64,000 bases of DNA from Alphaproteobacteria bacterium. Lineage in GTDB: Bacteria; Pseudomonadota; Alphaproteobacteria; Sphingomonadales; Sphingomonadaceae. Position numbers and translations under genes: made by a program. A model generated the notes under the pieces. That model searched no databases and had not been told where the DNA came from. It saw only the letters and a program-made list of their open reading frames with translations. The stretch covers positions 140,283 to 204,282 of the forward strand of contig JAGWWF010000001.1 of the NCBI GenBank assembly GCA_018970445.1. The letters are read 5' to 3'. Shown in pieces: positions 1 to 8,337 of the stretch (position 1 is its first letter; every line of letters starts with the position of its first letter).

Positions 1-77
1 ATGGCGGCTTCCGGCAACTGTGATGTGGCGCGGTGAAGGCTTGCGCGGCCACGGCCAACCGGTCAAGAGGAAGTGCC

Positions 78-629
78 ATGACCCTGCTGCCGTTTCGTTC
101 CCTGATCTGCCTGTTGCTGCCCCTGGGCTTCGCCGCCGCGCCGGCCGCGGCTGCCACCGCCTGCCTGCGCAGCGACAGCGGTGCCACGCCGGTGGAGCGG
201 GACGATGGCACCACCAATTTGTGCACACCGCGCTTTGTGTCGATCAAGAGCGGCAGTGCGATGCTGCGCGCCGGGCCGGGCGACCGCTTTCCCATCCTGT
301 GGGAATACAGGCGCGCCGGCCTGCCGATGGAGGTGCTGCAGGAATATGAGATCTGGCGCAAGGTGCGCGATCCGGCCGGCGTGGTGGGCTGGATGCAGAA
401 GGCGCTGCTGACCAGGCAGCGCACCGCCATCATCACCGGGCAGACGCGGCTGCTCTATGTGTCACCCGATGTCAAAAGCCGCATTGCCTGGCGCATCGCG
501 CCCGGCGCCGTGGTGATGGTGACGCTGTGCGAAGACATGTGGTGCCGGGTAAGCCGCGATGGCCGCTCCGGTTATATCCTGCGCGAGCATATGTGGGGCA
601 CCTACCGGCGCGAGAAGATCGAGGGTTAA
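78..629 (+). CDS. Exported SH3 domain protein
   Basis: Predicted 183-residue periplasmic protein. The first about 26 residues form a signal peptide (MTLLPF followed by a Leu-rich core and an Ala-rich cleavage region). The mature part has two bacterial SH3-like modules: one around the RAGPGDRFPILWEY motif (binding-loop type) and a second at the C-terminus ending in GYILREHMW. Such proteins of the SH3_4/COG3807 type are thought to bind cell-wall or protein ligands; no catalytic residues are visible. I chose the ATG at 78 because it begins the signal peptide and has AGAGGAAG-like purines just upstream; an in-frame start at 33 would add 15 polar residues. The stop overlaps the convergent MFS gene in a shared TTAA. 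Confidence 0.85.
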   Translation: MTLLPFRSLICLLLPLGFAAAPAAAATACLRSDSGATPVERDDGTTNLCTPRFVSIKSGSAMLRAGPGDRFPILWEYRRAGLPMEVLQEYEIWRKVRDPAGVVGWMQKALLTRQRTAIITGQTRLLYVSPDVKSRIAWRIAPGAVVMVTLCEDMWCRVSRDGRSGYILREHMWGTYRREKIEG

Positions 630-1993
630 CGCGCCAGCCGCCCGCCGCCCTTCACGAACAGCATCAGCCCCAGCCCGATCACCAGCAGGCCGATCACCGG
701 CCAGAAGCCCGCCGCCTGGCTGCCGCTGGCCCGCGTGGCCTGTTCCACCAGCAGCGGCCCCAGCCACATGGTGGCCGAACCGGCCAGCGCATACAGCCCG
801 AAATAGGCCCCCAGCTGTTCGGGCGGGGCAATGCGGGTGAGCAGGGTGCGCGACGAGGCATAGGCCGCGGTGATGGTGATGGCCAGCCCGCAGCCCAGCG
901 CCAGAAAGCCCAGTTCGGGCAGGCTGGCATAGACCGGGCTGCCCCACACCGGCCTGGCCGACACGGCGGCAAAGCCGATATGGCCGCGATCGGTGCCGAT
1001 CACCGCCAGTTCCAGGCCGATCAGGGCCAGCAATTCCAGCATCAGCGCGGGGCGCGGGCCGATGGCGCCATCCAGCCGGCCGGCCAGCAGCCCGCCGGCC
1101 ACCGCCGCCGTGCTGAGCAGCAGGCCATAGCCCAGCATTTCCAGCGTGCCCCAGCCCATCACCCCGCTGGCAAAGATGCCGCCAAACAGCAGGATGGCGG
1201 TGAGGCCATCGGTGAACAACATGCGCGCCAGCAGATAGAGCAGCACATTGGCATTGCCGCGGGCATTGGCGAACAGCCGCACCAGATCGGCGATGCCGCC
1301 GGCCAGCGCACCGGCCAGCGTGGCACCGCTGCGCGGCCGGTCGGGCACCAGGGCGAACAGCGGCAGGCTGCCCAGCGCCATCAGCAGCGCCACGATCGGC
1401 CCGGTGATGCGCGCCGGTTCGCCCAGCGCCGGATCCAGGCCCAGCAGCGGGCGATCCGGCAGAAACGGCAGATCGATGCTGCCGGGCAGGGCAAAGGCAT
1501 AAAGCACCAGCAACAGCAGCGCCACCGACACGGCATTGCCCGCTGCCAGCCCGGCCCCGCTGGCCCGCGCCGCGCCGGCTGCACCGGCCGCCGGCACCAG
1601 CAGGGCATTGTGCAGCATGTCGTGCGCGGCCAGCAGCCAGGTCATGGTGGCACCGGCCGCCACCACCCAGGCCACGCCCAGCAGCGGTTCGGGTGCGCCC
1701 CTGGGCGTGACGAACCACAGGCTGGCGCAGATGCACACCATCGCCATCGTCACCAGCGCCAGCAGCGGCTTGCGCGGGCCCAGCCGATCAACCGCCGCGC
1801 CCAGCACCGGCATGGATGCCATCACCGCCCAGCCGCCCCATTTGCCGCCCGCCGCGATCAGCGCCTGGCCTTCCACCGGATTGCCCACCACCTGGGCCAC
1901 GAACCAGGGCGCAAAGATATAGATGGAAATCAGGATCACATAGGGATCGCGCCCCCCCTGCGCCGCCACCCAGGCCAGGGCCGCCCGGTTCAA
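626..1993 (-). CDS. MFS transporter (UMF1/Atg22-like)
   Basis: A 455-residue, very hydrophobic protein with about 12 membrane helices. The N-terminus (AWVAAQGGRDPYVILISIYIFAPWF region) resembles the AWALYDWANS...IFPPYF signature of the UMF1/Atg22 branch of the major facilitator superfamily, and a loop with DRLGPRKP follows helix 2, as in MFS motif A. Substrate cannot be read from sequence. The start is a TTG whose last bases overlap the TGA of the upstream gene (TTGA), so the two are translationally coupled. The last gene of the leftward run hemC-hemD-mitofilin-like-MFS. Confidence 0.8.
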   Translation of the reverse strand: MNRAALAWVAAQGGRDPYVILISIYIFAPWFVAQVVGNPVEGQALIAAGGKWGGWAVMASMPVLGAAVDRLGPRKPLLALVTMAMVCICASLWFVTPRGAPEPLLGVAWVVAAGATMTWLLAAHDMLHNALLVPAAGAAGAARASGAGLAAGNAVSVALLLLVLYAFALPGSIDLPFLPDRPLLGLDPALGEPARITGPIVALLMALGSLPLFALVPDRPRSGATLAGALAGGIADLVRLFANARGNANVLLYLLARMLFTDGLTAILLFGGIFASGVMGWGTLEMLGYGLLLSTAAVAGGLLAGRLDGAIGPRPALMLELLALIGLELAVIGTDRGHIGFAAVSARPVWGSPVYASLPELGFLALGCGLAITITAAYASSRTLLTRIAPPEQLGAYFGLYALAGSATMWLGPLLVEQATRASGSQAAGFWPVIGLLVIGLGLMLFVKGGGRLAR

Positions 1994-2976
1994 CGCCGGG
2001 TGCCGGCGGGCAGCGGCGGGGCGGCAACCGGCGGCGCGATCGGCGTGGTGGCCGCCGCCTCCAGCCGGGCCAGCGCGGCTTCGGCGGCCAGCAGCCGTTC
2101 GGCATTGGCCAGCCAGCCACGCACCATGGCATTGCCGGCCAGCGCCGGGGCGGCGCGCAGCCGGGCGGTGGCGGCCGCCACATCGCCGCGCACCATGGCG
2201 GCGCGGGCGGCGGCCACCGGCCCCTGCGCGGCCGCGCCCGACATGGCATCATCCAGCCGCGCCATCAGCGCCTGCCACCAATTGGGCCGCACATCGCTGG
2301 TATCGGCCAGCACGCCCAGTTCGCGGGCCAGGCCGGCGCGTGTGACCGGCTTGGCCGCCAGCGCCGCCAGCGCCGCCACCGCATCGCCATCACCGGCTTC
2401 GAACAGCCGGCTGGCGGCCGGCAGCAGCGCATCGATCGGCCGGCCATCGGCCAGCGCCCGGCGCAGCAGCAGCACGGTCAACATCGCCTCGGCCCGGTTG
2501 GCCGCGCCTTGCGCGGTGGTGATCAGGCTGGTGTCGCGCGCCTCCTGCGCGGCCAGCCGGGCGGCCAGATCGGCCAGCTGCCCGGCCAGCGCATCGATGC
2601 GCTGCGCATCGCGCTGCAGCTGATCGGTGCTGCTTTCCACCCGCGCTTCGGTGCGGGCCAGCCGCTCGGCCGCCACCACCGGGGCCGACGGCGCGCGTTT
2701 TTCCAGCGCCGCCAGCCGCTGTTCCAGTGCCGGCTGGTCTGGCTGCGTCGCCGCGGCAAACGGCAGCCGGCCGCGCACCGCCTGTTCAAACCAGGGATTG
2801 GCGATCAGGCCGGCGGCAAAGGCAAGGACCGCGGCTGCCACCGCCCAGGGCAACAGGCTGCGCCGCGCCGCGCCGGGCGCCGGCGTGGCCGGCTGGCCCA
2901 TCAGCCGGGCGCGCAGCCGCTCGGTCGCGGCCAGGCTGGCCTCGTTGATCTCGCCGCGGTCAAAGGGATCGTTCAT
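1990..2976 (-). CDS. Mitofilin-like membrane protein (COG4223 type)
   Basis: A 328-residue protein with a short cytoplasmic N-terminus (MNDPFDRGEINEASL), one membrane helix around residues 42-60, and then a long Ala/Leu/Arg-rich coiled-coil and helical region. This layout, directly downstream of hemC-hemD, is typical of the alphaproteobacterial COG4223 mitofilin/HemX-like proteins. These are proposed to organise the inner membrane, but no reaction is known. An open frame extends upstream to 3471, but that part is antisense-like shadow across hemD; the ATG at 2976 lies 13 bases after the hemD stop and gives the expected N-terminus. Confidence 0.8.
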   Translation of the reverse strand: MNDPFDRGEINEASLAATERLRARLMGQPATPAPGAARRSLLPWAVAAAVLAFAAGLIANPWFEQAVRGRLPFAAATQPDQPALEQRLAALEKRAPSAPVVAAERLARTEARVESSTDQLQRDAQRIDALAGQLADLAARLAAQEARDTSLITTAQGAANRAEAMLTVLLLRRALADGRPIDALLPAASRLFEAGDGDAVAALAALAAKPVTRAGLARELGVLADTSDVRPNWWQALMARLDDAMSGAAAQGPVAAARAAMVRGDVAAATARLRAAPALAGNAMVRGWLANAERLLAAEAALARLEAAATTPIAPPVAAPPLPAGTRR

Positions 2977-2989
2977 GCTGGCCGCGACC

Positions 2990-3646
2990 CTAGCCGGCTT
3001 TGGCCAGTATCGCCAGCAGCGCCGCATCATCGGGGCTGGGCGCGGCCTCGCCGGCGCGCCAGCCGGGGCCGGCCGCCGCCAGCGCCAGCGGGCTGATGGC
3101 AAACAGCGCCACATCGCGGCGGCGGCCGCCCAGCCGATCCCATTCGGCCGCCAGATGCCGGGCGGTGCGCGGCGAATGCAGCAGGATGCCATCCACCGGC
3201 ACCAGCATCGGCAAGGGCAGCAGCCGGGCGCGATACAGGATGCGCGTTTCGATCGCCAGCCCATCGGGCACGGCGGCGGCGGTGCGATCCTCTCCGGCCA
3301 GATGCAGCAGCCGCTGCGGGCCACGGGCGGCCAGCTGATCCAGCAGGCCCTGCAACGTGCCGGGGCCGGCGGCCACCGCGCGCCAGCCGGCATCACGCGC
3401 TGCCCGCGCCGTCGCCTCGCCCACGCAGAACAGCGGCAGATGCTGCAACGCCGCCGCTGCCGGCCCGGCATGGCGCACGGCGGCCGCGCTGGTGATGATC
3501 ACGCCATCGGGCAATGCTGCGGGCGGTGTCCAGTCCAGCGCTTCGGTGGCCAGCAGCGGCACCACGATCGCCTCATGCCCCAGCGCCCGCAGCTTCGCGG
3601 CCGTCGCCGCTGCACCCGGTTCGGGGCGGACGACGAGCAGGCGCAT
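2990..3646 (-). CDS. hemD: Uroporphyrinogen-III synthase
   Basis: A 218-residue HemD. It cyclises hydroxymethylbilane, with inversion of ring D, to uroporphyrinogen III in haem biosynthesis. The sequence begins MRLLVVRPEPGA, typical for the family, and carries the G-V-I-I-T-S-A-A-A-V-R stretch near residue 50 and a GPGTLQGLLDQL region in the middle; HemD is poorly conserved, so context is strong support. Its ATG overlaps the TAA of hemC (TAATG). An ordinary length for the family. Confidence 0.9.
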   Translation of the reverse strand: MRLLVVRPEPGAAATAAKLRALGHEAIVVPLLATEALDWTPPAALPDGVIITSAAAVRHAGPAAAALQHLPLFCVGEATARAARDAGWRAVAAGPGTLQGLLDQLAARGPQRLLHLAGEDRTAAAVPDGLAIETRILYRARLLPLPMLVPVDGILLHSPRTARHLAAEWDRLGGRRRDVALFAISPLALAAAGPGWRAGEAAPSPDDAALLAILAKAG

Positions 3647-4557
3647 TACGGGTTGAACAGGCCGCGCACCGCCGGGCCGGCCTGGGCCAGCAGCCGGGCG
3701 GCCAGCGCCGCCACCGCGGCCGGCGCATCGGCCAGCGGCCCGGTGAACTCGCCCTGCTGCATCTCGCTGCCATCCTCGGCAAAGATCTGGCCACGGAACT
3801 GCACCTTGCCATCCACCAGCTGCGCCAACGCCGCCACCGGCGAATGGCAGGTGCCGCCCAGGGCCGCCAGAAAACCGCGTTCCAGCATCACGCAATCCAG
3901 CGTGGGCTGGTGGTTGATGGCGGCCAGCCGGGCCAGTGTGTCGCCATCGCCGGCCCGCGCCGTGATGCCCACCGCGCCTTGCGCGCTGGCTGGCAGCATC
4001 TGTTCCACCGGCACGATGCTGCCCACTGCCATGCCAAGCCGCGCCAGGCCGGCGGCGGCCAGCAGCGTGGCATCGATCACGCCCTCCTGCACCCTGGCCA
4101 GCCGTGTGGCGACATTGCCGCGCAGGATTTCGGTGCTGATGTCCGGCCGCTGCGCCTTCAGCTGCGCCGCCCGGCGCGGCGATGATGTGCCGATGCGCGC
4201 GCCGGGTTTCAGCGCGGCGATGCTGGCCGCCCCGATCAGCGTTTCGCGCACATCGGCGCGCGGCAGCATCGCCGGCAGCACGATGCCCTGCTTCAGCAGG
4301 GTTTCGACATCCTTCATCGAATGCACGCCGATATCGATGCGGCCATCCAGCAGGGCGGCGTCCAGCTCCTTGGTCCACAGCGCCTTGCCGCCGATTTCGG
4401 CCAGCGCGCGATCCTGCACCTTGTCGCCGGTGGTGTGGATGATGATGATCTCCACATCCGCCTCGCCCCAGCCATGCGCGGATTTCAGCGCGTCGGCCGT
4501 CATGTGCGCCTGGGCCAGGGCAAGGGGGGAACCGCGGGTGCCGATCTTGAAGCTCAT
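3646..4557 (-). CDS. hemC: Porphobilinogen deaminase (hydroxymethylbilane synthase)
   Basis: A 303-residue HemC. It polymerises four porphobilinogens into hydroxymethylbilane. Visible hallmarks are the N-terminal IGTRGSPLALAQA, the HSMKD loop with the catalytic Asp near residue 83, the substrate-binding TSSPRRAAQL region near 124-133, and Cys237 in GGTCHSP, which holds the dipyrromethane cofactor. Full length. It heads a leftward run with hemD and lies divergent from tsaD across 56 bases that must hold both promoters. Confidence 0.97.
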   Translation of the reverse strand: MSFKIGTRGSPLALAQAHMTADALKSAHGWGEADVEIIIIHTTGDKVQDRALAEIGGKALWTKELDAALLDGRIDIGVHSMKDVETLLKQGIVLPAMLPRADVRETLIGAASIAALKPGARIGTSSPRRAAQLKAQRPDISTEILRGNVATRLARVQEGVIDATLLAAAGLARLGMAVGSIVPVEQMLPASAQGAVGITARAGDGDTLARLAAINHQPTLDCVMLERGFLAALGGTCHSPVAALAQLVDGKVQFRGQIFAEDGSEMQQGEFTGPLADAPAAVAALAARLLAQAGPAVRGLFNP

Positions 4558-4613
4558 GGCCCTGCCATGGCGCGGCGGTTGCGGATTGGCAAGGGAGGGC
4601 CTAGCTGGGCCGT

Positions 4614-5666
4614 GTGAACAACGCGCTTGTCCTTGGCATCGAATCCAGCTGCGATGAAACCGCGGTGGCGCTGGTGCGCGCCGATCGCACCATCCTGGCC
4701 CAGCGCATCGCCAGCCAGAACGAGGCGCATGAACGCTTTGGCGGCGTGGTGCCCGAACTGGCGGCGCGCGCCCATGCCGATCGGCTGGCACCGATGGTGC
4801 AGGCGGTGCTGGACGAAGCCGGCATCGGCCTGGCCGCCGTGGACGCCATCGCCGGCACCGCCGGGCCCGGCCTGATCGGCGGGGTGATGGTGGGGCTGGT
4901 CACCGCCAAGGCGCTGGCGATGGCGGCGGGCAAGCCGCTGATCGCGGTCAACCATCTCGAAGGCCATGCGCTGTCGCCCCGGCTGGCCGATGCGGCGCTG
5001 CATTTCCCCTATCTGCTGCTGCTGGTGTCGGGTGGCCATTGCCAGTTGCTGTTTGTCGAAGGCGTCGGCCGTTATCGCCGGCTGGCCACCACGATCGATG
5101 ATGCGGTGGGTGAGGCGTTCGACAAATCGGCCAAGCTGCTGGGCCTGGGCTTTCCCGGCGGCCCGGCGCTGGAACGAGCGGCGCGCACCGGCAACCCGGC
5201 GCGCCATGCCCTGCCGCGCCCGCTGGTGGGCAGCGATGAACAGCATTTTTCCTTTGCCGGCCTGAAAAGCGCCGTGCTGCGCGCCCGCGCCGCCATGGCC
5301 GAGCCGTCGGCACAGGACATCGCCGATCTGGCCGCCAGCTTCCAGCAGGCGGCGTGTGATTGCCTGGTGGACCGCACCGCCCGCGCCCTGGCGCGCGTGC
5401 CGCAGGCCACCGCGCTGGTGGTGGCCGGCGGGGTGGCGGCCAACCAGCGCATCAGGGGTGCCTTGTCCGAACTGGCCGCCGCCCACGGCCTGCCGTTCGT
5501 GGCACCGCCACTGTGGCTGTGCACCGACAATGGCGCGATGATCGCCTGGGCCGGGGTGGAGCGGTTTCTGGCCGGCGACGTGGATGATCTGCATGCCCCC
5601 GCCCGCCCGCGCTGGCCGCTCGATCCCGCCGCCGAAGCCGTGCGCGGGGCGGGGGTGAAGGCATGA
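4614..5666 (+). CDS. tsaD: tRNA N6-threonylcarbamoyladenosine transferase subunit TsaD
   Basis: A 350-residue TsaD/Gcp/Kae1 protein. With TsaB, TsaC and TsaE it makes t6A37 on ANN-decoding tRNAs. Motifs: [14 protein letters not shown] at the N-terminus, [15 protein letters not shown], the metal-binding NHLEGH near residue 115, [29 protein letters not shown] and [12 protein letters not shown]. The start is GTG at 4614, the only one that preserves the conserved N-terminus; a GGGAGGG stretch lies about 16 bases upstream. The stop overlaps the gpsA start by 4 bases. Confidence 0.97.
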   Translation: MNNALVLGIESSCDETAVALVRADRTILAQRIASQNEAHERFGGVVPELAARAHADRLAPMVQAVLDEAGIGLAAVDAIAGTAGPGLIGGVMVGLVTAKALAMAAGKPLIAVNHLEGHALSPRLADAALHFPYLLLLVSGGHCQLLFVEGVGRYRRLATTIDDAVGEAFDKSAKLLGLGFPGGPALERAARTGNPARHALPRPLVGSDEQHFSFAGLKSAVLRARAAMAEPSAQDIADLAASFQQAACDCLVDRTARALARVPQATALVVAGGVAANQRIRGALSELAAAHGLPFVAPPLWLCTDNGAMIAWAGVERFLAGDVDDLHAPARPRWPLDPAAEAVRGAGVKA

Positions 5667-6631
5667 CGACGTTCGGCATCATCGGCGGCGGTGCATGGGG
5701 AACTGCTCTTGCCGCAACGCTCGCCGGCAATGGCCCGGTCACGCTCTGGGCCCGTGAGGAAGAGGTGGTGGCCGCCATCAACGAATCGCGTGAGAACCCG
5801 CTGTTCCTGCCCGGCATCCCCCTGCCCGCCGGCATCAGTGCCACCACCGCTCTGGCCGATCTGGCCGCCTGCGCCATCATCCTGCTCGTCGTTCCGGCCC
5901 AGCATCTGCGCGCCGTCCTCAGCCAAGCCGCCATCCCCGCCGCCACGCCGCTGGTGCTGTGCGCCAAGGGGATCGAGGCCGGCAGCCATCAGCTGATGCT
6001 GGAGGTGGCGCGCGCCTGCGTGCCCAATCCCATCGCCGTGCTGTCCGGCCCCAGCTTCGCGCACGAGGTGGCGGCCGGCAAACCCTGCGCCATCACGCTG
6101 GCCTGTGCCGACCGGGCCCTGGGCGAACGCCTTGTCGCCGCCATGGCCCGCCCCGCCTTCCGCCTTTATCAGTCCGATGATGTGCTGGGCGCCGAGATTG
6201 GCGGCGCGGTGAAGAATGTGCTCGCCATCGCCTGCGGGGTGGTGGAAGGCGCCGGTCTTGGCCTCAACGCCCGCGCCGCACTGATCGCGCGCGGCTTTGC
6301 CGAAATGACGCGCTTTGGCGTGGCCCGCGGCGCGCGGGCCGAAACGCTGGCCGGCCTGTCGGGCCTGGGCGATCTTGTTCTCACCTGCTCATCGGAAAAC
6401 AGCCGCAACTTCCGGCTGGGTGTCGGCCTGGGCCAGGGCCGCCCCATCGCCGAACTGCTCGCCGGCCCGGCGGTCGCCGAGGGTGCCGCCACCGCTCCCG
6501 TCCTCGTGGAGGCCGCCCGCGCCGCCGGCGTCGAAATACCGATCTCCGAGGCTGTCGCGGCGCTGCTGGCAGGCGCGCCGGTGCGCGAGACCATCAACGC
6601 GTTGCTGGCGAGGCCGTTGAAGGCGGAATGA
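5663..6631 (+). CDS. gpsA: NAD(P)-dependent glycerol-3-phosphate dehydrogenase
   Basis: A 322-residue GpsA. It reduces dihydroxyacetone phosphate to sn-glycerol 3-phosphate for phospholipid synthesis. The dinucleotide-binding motif [13 protein letters not shown] is at the N-terminus. [25 protein letters not shown], the catalytic Lys in [14 protein letters not shown], and [12 protein letters not shown] with NSRN follow in family order. ATGA overlap with tsaD indicates co-translation; the tsaD-gpsA pairing is common in alphaproteobacteria. Confidence 0.97.
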   Translation: MTTFGIIGGGAWGTALAATLAGNGPVTLWAREEEVVAAINESRENPLFLPGIPLPAGISATTALADLAACAIILLVVPAQHLRAVLSQAAIPAATPLVLCAKGIEAGSHQLMLEVARACVPNPIAVLSGPSFAHEVAAGKPCAITLACADRALGERLVAAMARPAFRLYQSDDVLGAEIGGAVKNVLAIACGVVEGAGLGLNARAALIARGFAEMTRFGVARGARAETLAGLSGLGDLVLTCSSENSRNFRLGVGLGQGRPIAELLAGPAVAEGAATAPVLVEAARAAGVEIPISEAVAALLAGAPVRETINALLARPLKAE

Positions 6632-6634
6632 CGG

Positions 6635-6925
6635 TCAGAGCGGCCCGGCCAGCAACCGGCCGGCGTGGAAGATGCCCAGGATCAGCACCGCATCCGCCTC
6701 CACCCGATAGGCAATCGTTGCCCGTCCTTCGAAACTGATGGTGCGCACGGATGGGCCCAGATCGTCCCGCGTCGTGCCGCGATGCGGGAAATCCGCCAGG
6801 CCAGCGCAGGCCTGCTCGATACGGTCCAGATAAGCCAGCGCCACATCAGCGCCCGCATTGGCCGCCACCCAATCGCCAATCCGTTCCAGATCGGCCAGGG
6901 CTAGCCGGCTCAGTTCAACCCGCAT
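6635..6925 (-). CDS. RelE/ParE-family toxin
   Basis: A 96-residue protein with the ParE/RelE fold signature. The N-terminus MRVELSRLALADLERIGDWVA matches the family's first strand and helix (LxxxAxxDLxxIxxYIA), and the centre has the LADFPHRG...DDLGPSVR turn. It ends in strands with the hydrophobic AVLILGIFHAGR motif typical of the toxin core. ParE proteins poison gyrase and RelE proteins cleave mRNA; sequence alone does not settle which. It lies downstream of, and overlaps by 11 bases, an antitoxin-like gene, the usual order for parDE. Confidence 0.85.
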   Translation of the reverse strand: MRVELSRLALADLERIGDWVAANAGADVALAYLDRIEQACAGLADFPHRGTTRDDLGPSVRTISFEGRATIAYRVEADAVLILGIFHAGRLLAGPL

Positions 6926-7181
6926 CAGGGCGCGACAGGCGCACGCGCAAGCCCGCCATGCCATCGGCCAGTGGCAGGCGATCATCAGGCGCGGCGTTCA
7001 CGGCGGCGATCCGGGCACGGATCAGATCATCCAGCGCCGCTTCCTCCCGATCAAGCGCACGCAGCCCGGCCCGCACCACCTCGCTCAGACTGGCATAACG
7101 GCCAGAGGCGACCCGGCTGTGCGCCGGTTCCGCCAGATCACCAAGCGTCACCGTCACTGGTCTGGATGCGCGCGTTGCCAT
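6915..7181 (-). CDS. ParD/CopG-family antitoxin
   Basis: An 88-residue protein in front of the toxin. The segment RPVTVTLGDLAEPAHSRVAS followed by GRYASLSEVVRAGLRALDREE is the ribbon-helix-helix DNA-binding arrangement of type II ParD antitoxins; the C-terminal tail (DDLIRARIAAVNAAP...) would wrap the toxin. Start ATG at 7181 gives the normal short N-terminus; in-frame upstream starts exist but would read through the operator-like palindrome. Likely autorepresses the pair. Confidence 0.85.
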   Translation of the reverse strand: MATRASRPVTVTLGDLAEPAHSRVASGRYASLSEVVRAGLRALDREEAALDDLIRARIAAVNAAPDDRLPLADGMAGLRVRLSRPDAG

Positions 7182-7207
7182 GACGCCATTGTATGACATT
7201 GTCATGG
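7178..7207. promoter_or_regulatory. Palindromic operator candidate for the toxin-antitoxin pair
   Basis: Bases 7193-7205 form a perfect 13-base palindrome (ATGACA-T-TGTCAT). A further half-site (CCATGAC at 7178-7184) is the inverted copy of GTCATGG at 7201-7207. The site overlaps the antitoxin start codon and sits at its promoter, as expected for a ribbon-helix-helix autorepressor. Binding is inferred. Confidence 0.5.
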
Positions 7208-7224
7208 CAGCCACAAGCCGCCGA

Positions 7225-7380
7225 TCAGAAATCCACCGCGATGCCGCCCTTTTCCCAGTCGCCATAACGCACCGGATCGGGCCCCTTGCGGCCGCCCACT
7301 TCGGTGTCGGTCGGGGGCGGCGGCGGGGCTTGTGGCTGCTTGTCGCGCGGGTCGGGCGTTGGGGTCTTGTCCTTGTCCAT
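7225..7380 (-). CDS. DUF1674 / SDHAF4-like succinate dehydrogenase assembly factor
   Basis: A 51-residue protein. The N-terminal half is polar and proline-rich; the C-terminus GGRKGPDPVRYGDWEKGGI ending in AVDF is the DUF1674 signature (GGPKGPEPTRYGDWERKGI..DF). The eukaryotic homologue Sdh8/SDHAF4 helps mature the flavinated succinate dehydrogenase subunit; the same role here is inferred. Start ATG at 7380 chosen; a longer frame exists upstream but would add unrelated residues. No sdh genes are nearby. Confidence 0.85.
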   Translation of the reverse strand: MDKDKTPTPDPRDKQPQAPPPPPTDTEVGGRKGPDPVRYGDWEKGGIAVDF

Positions 7381-7436
7381 ATCGCAGTGTTGCCACCGCC
7401 CTGCCCCTGATAGCAATGGGGTGAAGGGAAGCAGGC

Positions 7437-8264
7437 ATGTTCGACAACAAGGTGATCGCCATCACCGGCGCTGGCAGCGGCATCGGGCGGGCGCTGGCGC
7501 TGGATCTGGCCGCGCGCGGCGCGGTGCTGGCCTTGAGCGACAAGGACGAAGTGGGTCTGGCCGAAACACGCCGCCTGCTTGGCAACCGGCCGGCCAGCAT
7601 CACCACACTGGACGTGACCGACACGCCCGCGCTGCACGCCTGGATTGCAGCGGCGGTCAGCGATTTCGGCCGGCTGGATGGCATCATCAACAATGCCGGA
7701 TTGAGCGTGGTGGCGCCCTTTGCCGATTGCCCGCGCGATGATTTCGATCGGGTGATGGCGGTGAACTTCACCGGCGTGGTGGAAGGCTGCCGGGCCGCGC
7801 TGCCGCATGTGCGTGGCGCCGCCGCCAGGGATGGCGTGGGCTGGATCGTCAATATTTCCAGCGTGTTCGGCATGATGGGCTACCCCACCCAAAGCGCCTA
7901 CAACGCCAGCAAATATGCGGTGCGCGGGCTGACCGAAGCCCTGGCGATGGAACTGGCGATCACCGATCCCAACATCGCCGTGATCCGCGTGCACCCCGGC
8001 GGCATCAAGACCAATGTGGCAAAGAACAGCAAGCGCATCGCCCTGCTGCCGGGGCAGGACCCCGATGCCGATGTCGCCGCCGAATTCGAAGCTGCGGCGA
8101 AAACCACGCCGGCGCAGGCCGCCGCCACCATCATCAAGGGCATGGAACAGCGCAGCATGCGCGTGCTGATCGGGCCGGATGCGCGCTTCATTGATTGGAT
8201 GGTGCGATTGTTCCCGGTCAATTATTTCAAGGTGATCGGCAGTTTCCTCGGGCGGCGCAAATAG
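7437..8264 (+). CDS. Short-chain dehydrogenase/reductase
   Basis: A 275-residue classical SDR. It has the TGAGSGIGRALA cofactor motif near residue 10, INNAGLSVV (NNAG) near 85, an active-site Ser in NISSVFGMMGYPTQ, and the YNASK catalytic Tyr/Lys pair around 160. After that comes RVHPGGIKTNV. The acidic residue after the second strand (SDKDE) suggests NAD(H) preference. It resembles the group often annotated as acetoin or unspecified SDRs; the substrate is unknown. A purine-rich GAAGGGAAG lies 8-15 bases before the ATG. Confidence 0.9.
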   Translation: MFDNKVIAITGAGSGIGRALALDLAARGAVLALSDKDEVGLAETRRLLGNRPASITTLDVTDTPALHAWIAAAVSDFGRLDGIINNAGLSVVAPFADCPRDDFDRVMAVNFTGVVEGCRAALPHVRGAAARDGVGWIVNISSVFGMMGYPTQSAYNASKYAVRGLTEALAMELAITDPNIAVIRVHPGGIKTNVAKNSKRIALLPGQDPDADVAAEFEAAAKTTPAQAAATIIKGMEQRSMRVLIGPDARFIDWMVRLFPVNYFKVIGSFLGRRK

Positions 8265-8337
8265 GGAGAGGATCAAGCAGCGATTGTGCGCTGACCAAGG
8301 GTGGGCTTTCCCGCCGCTTTCAGGCAAGGACGCGCCG

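Noticed and set aside
1..77. Possible end of an upstream gene
   Set aside because: No stable reading frame or known motif in the first 77 bases; treated as upstream region of the SH3 gene.
527..2623. A 698-codon plus-strand open frame across the MFS and mitofilin-like genes
   Set aside because: Low-complexity Arg/Gln/Gly-rich translation and full overlap with two coherent minus-strand genes.
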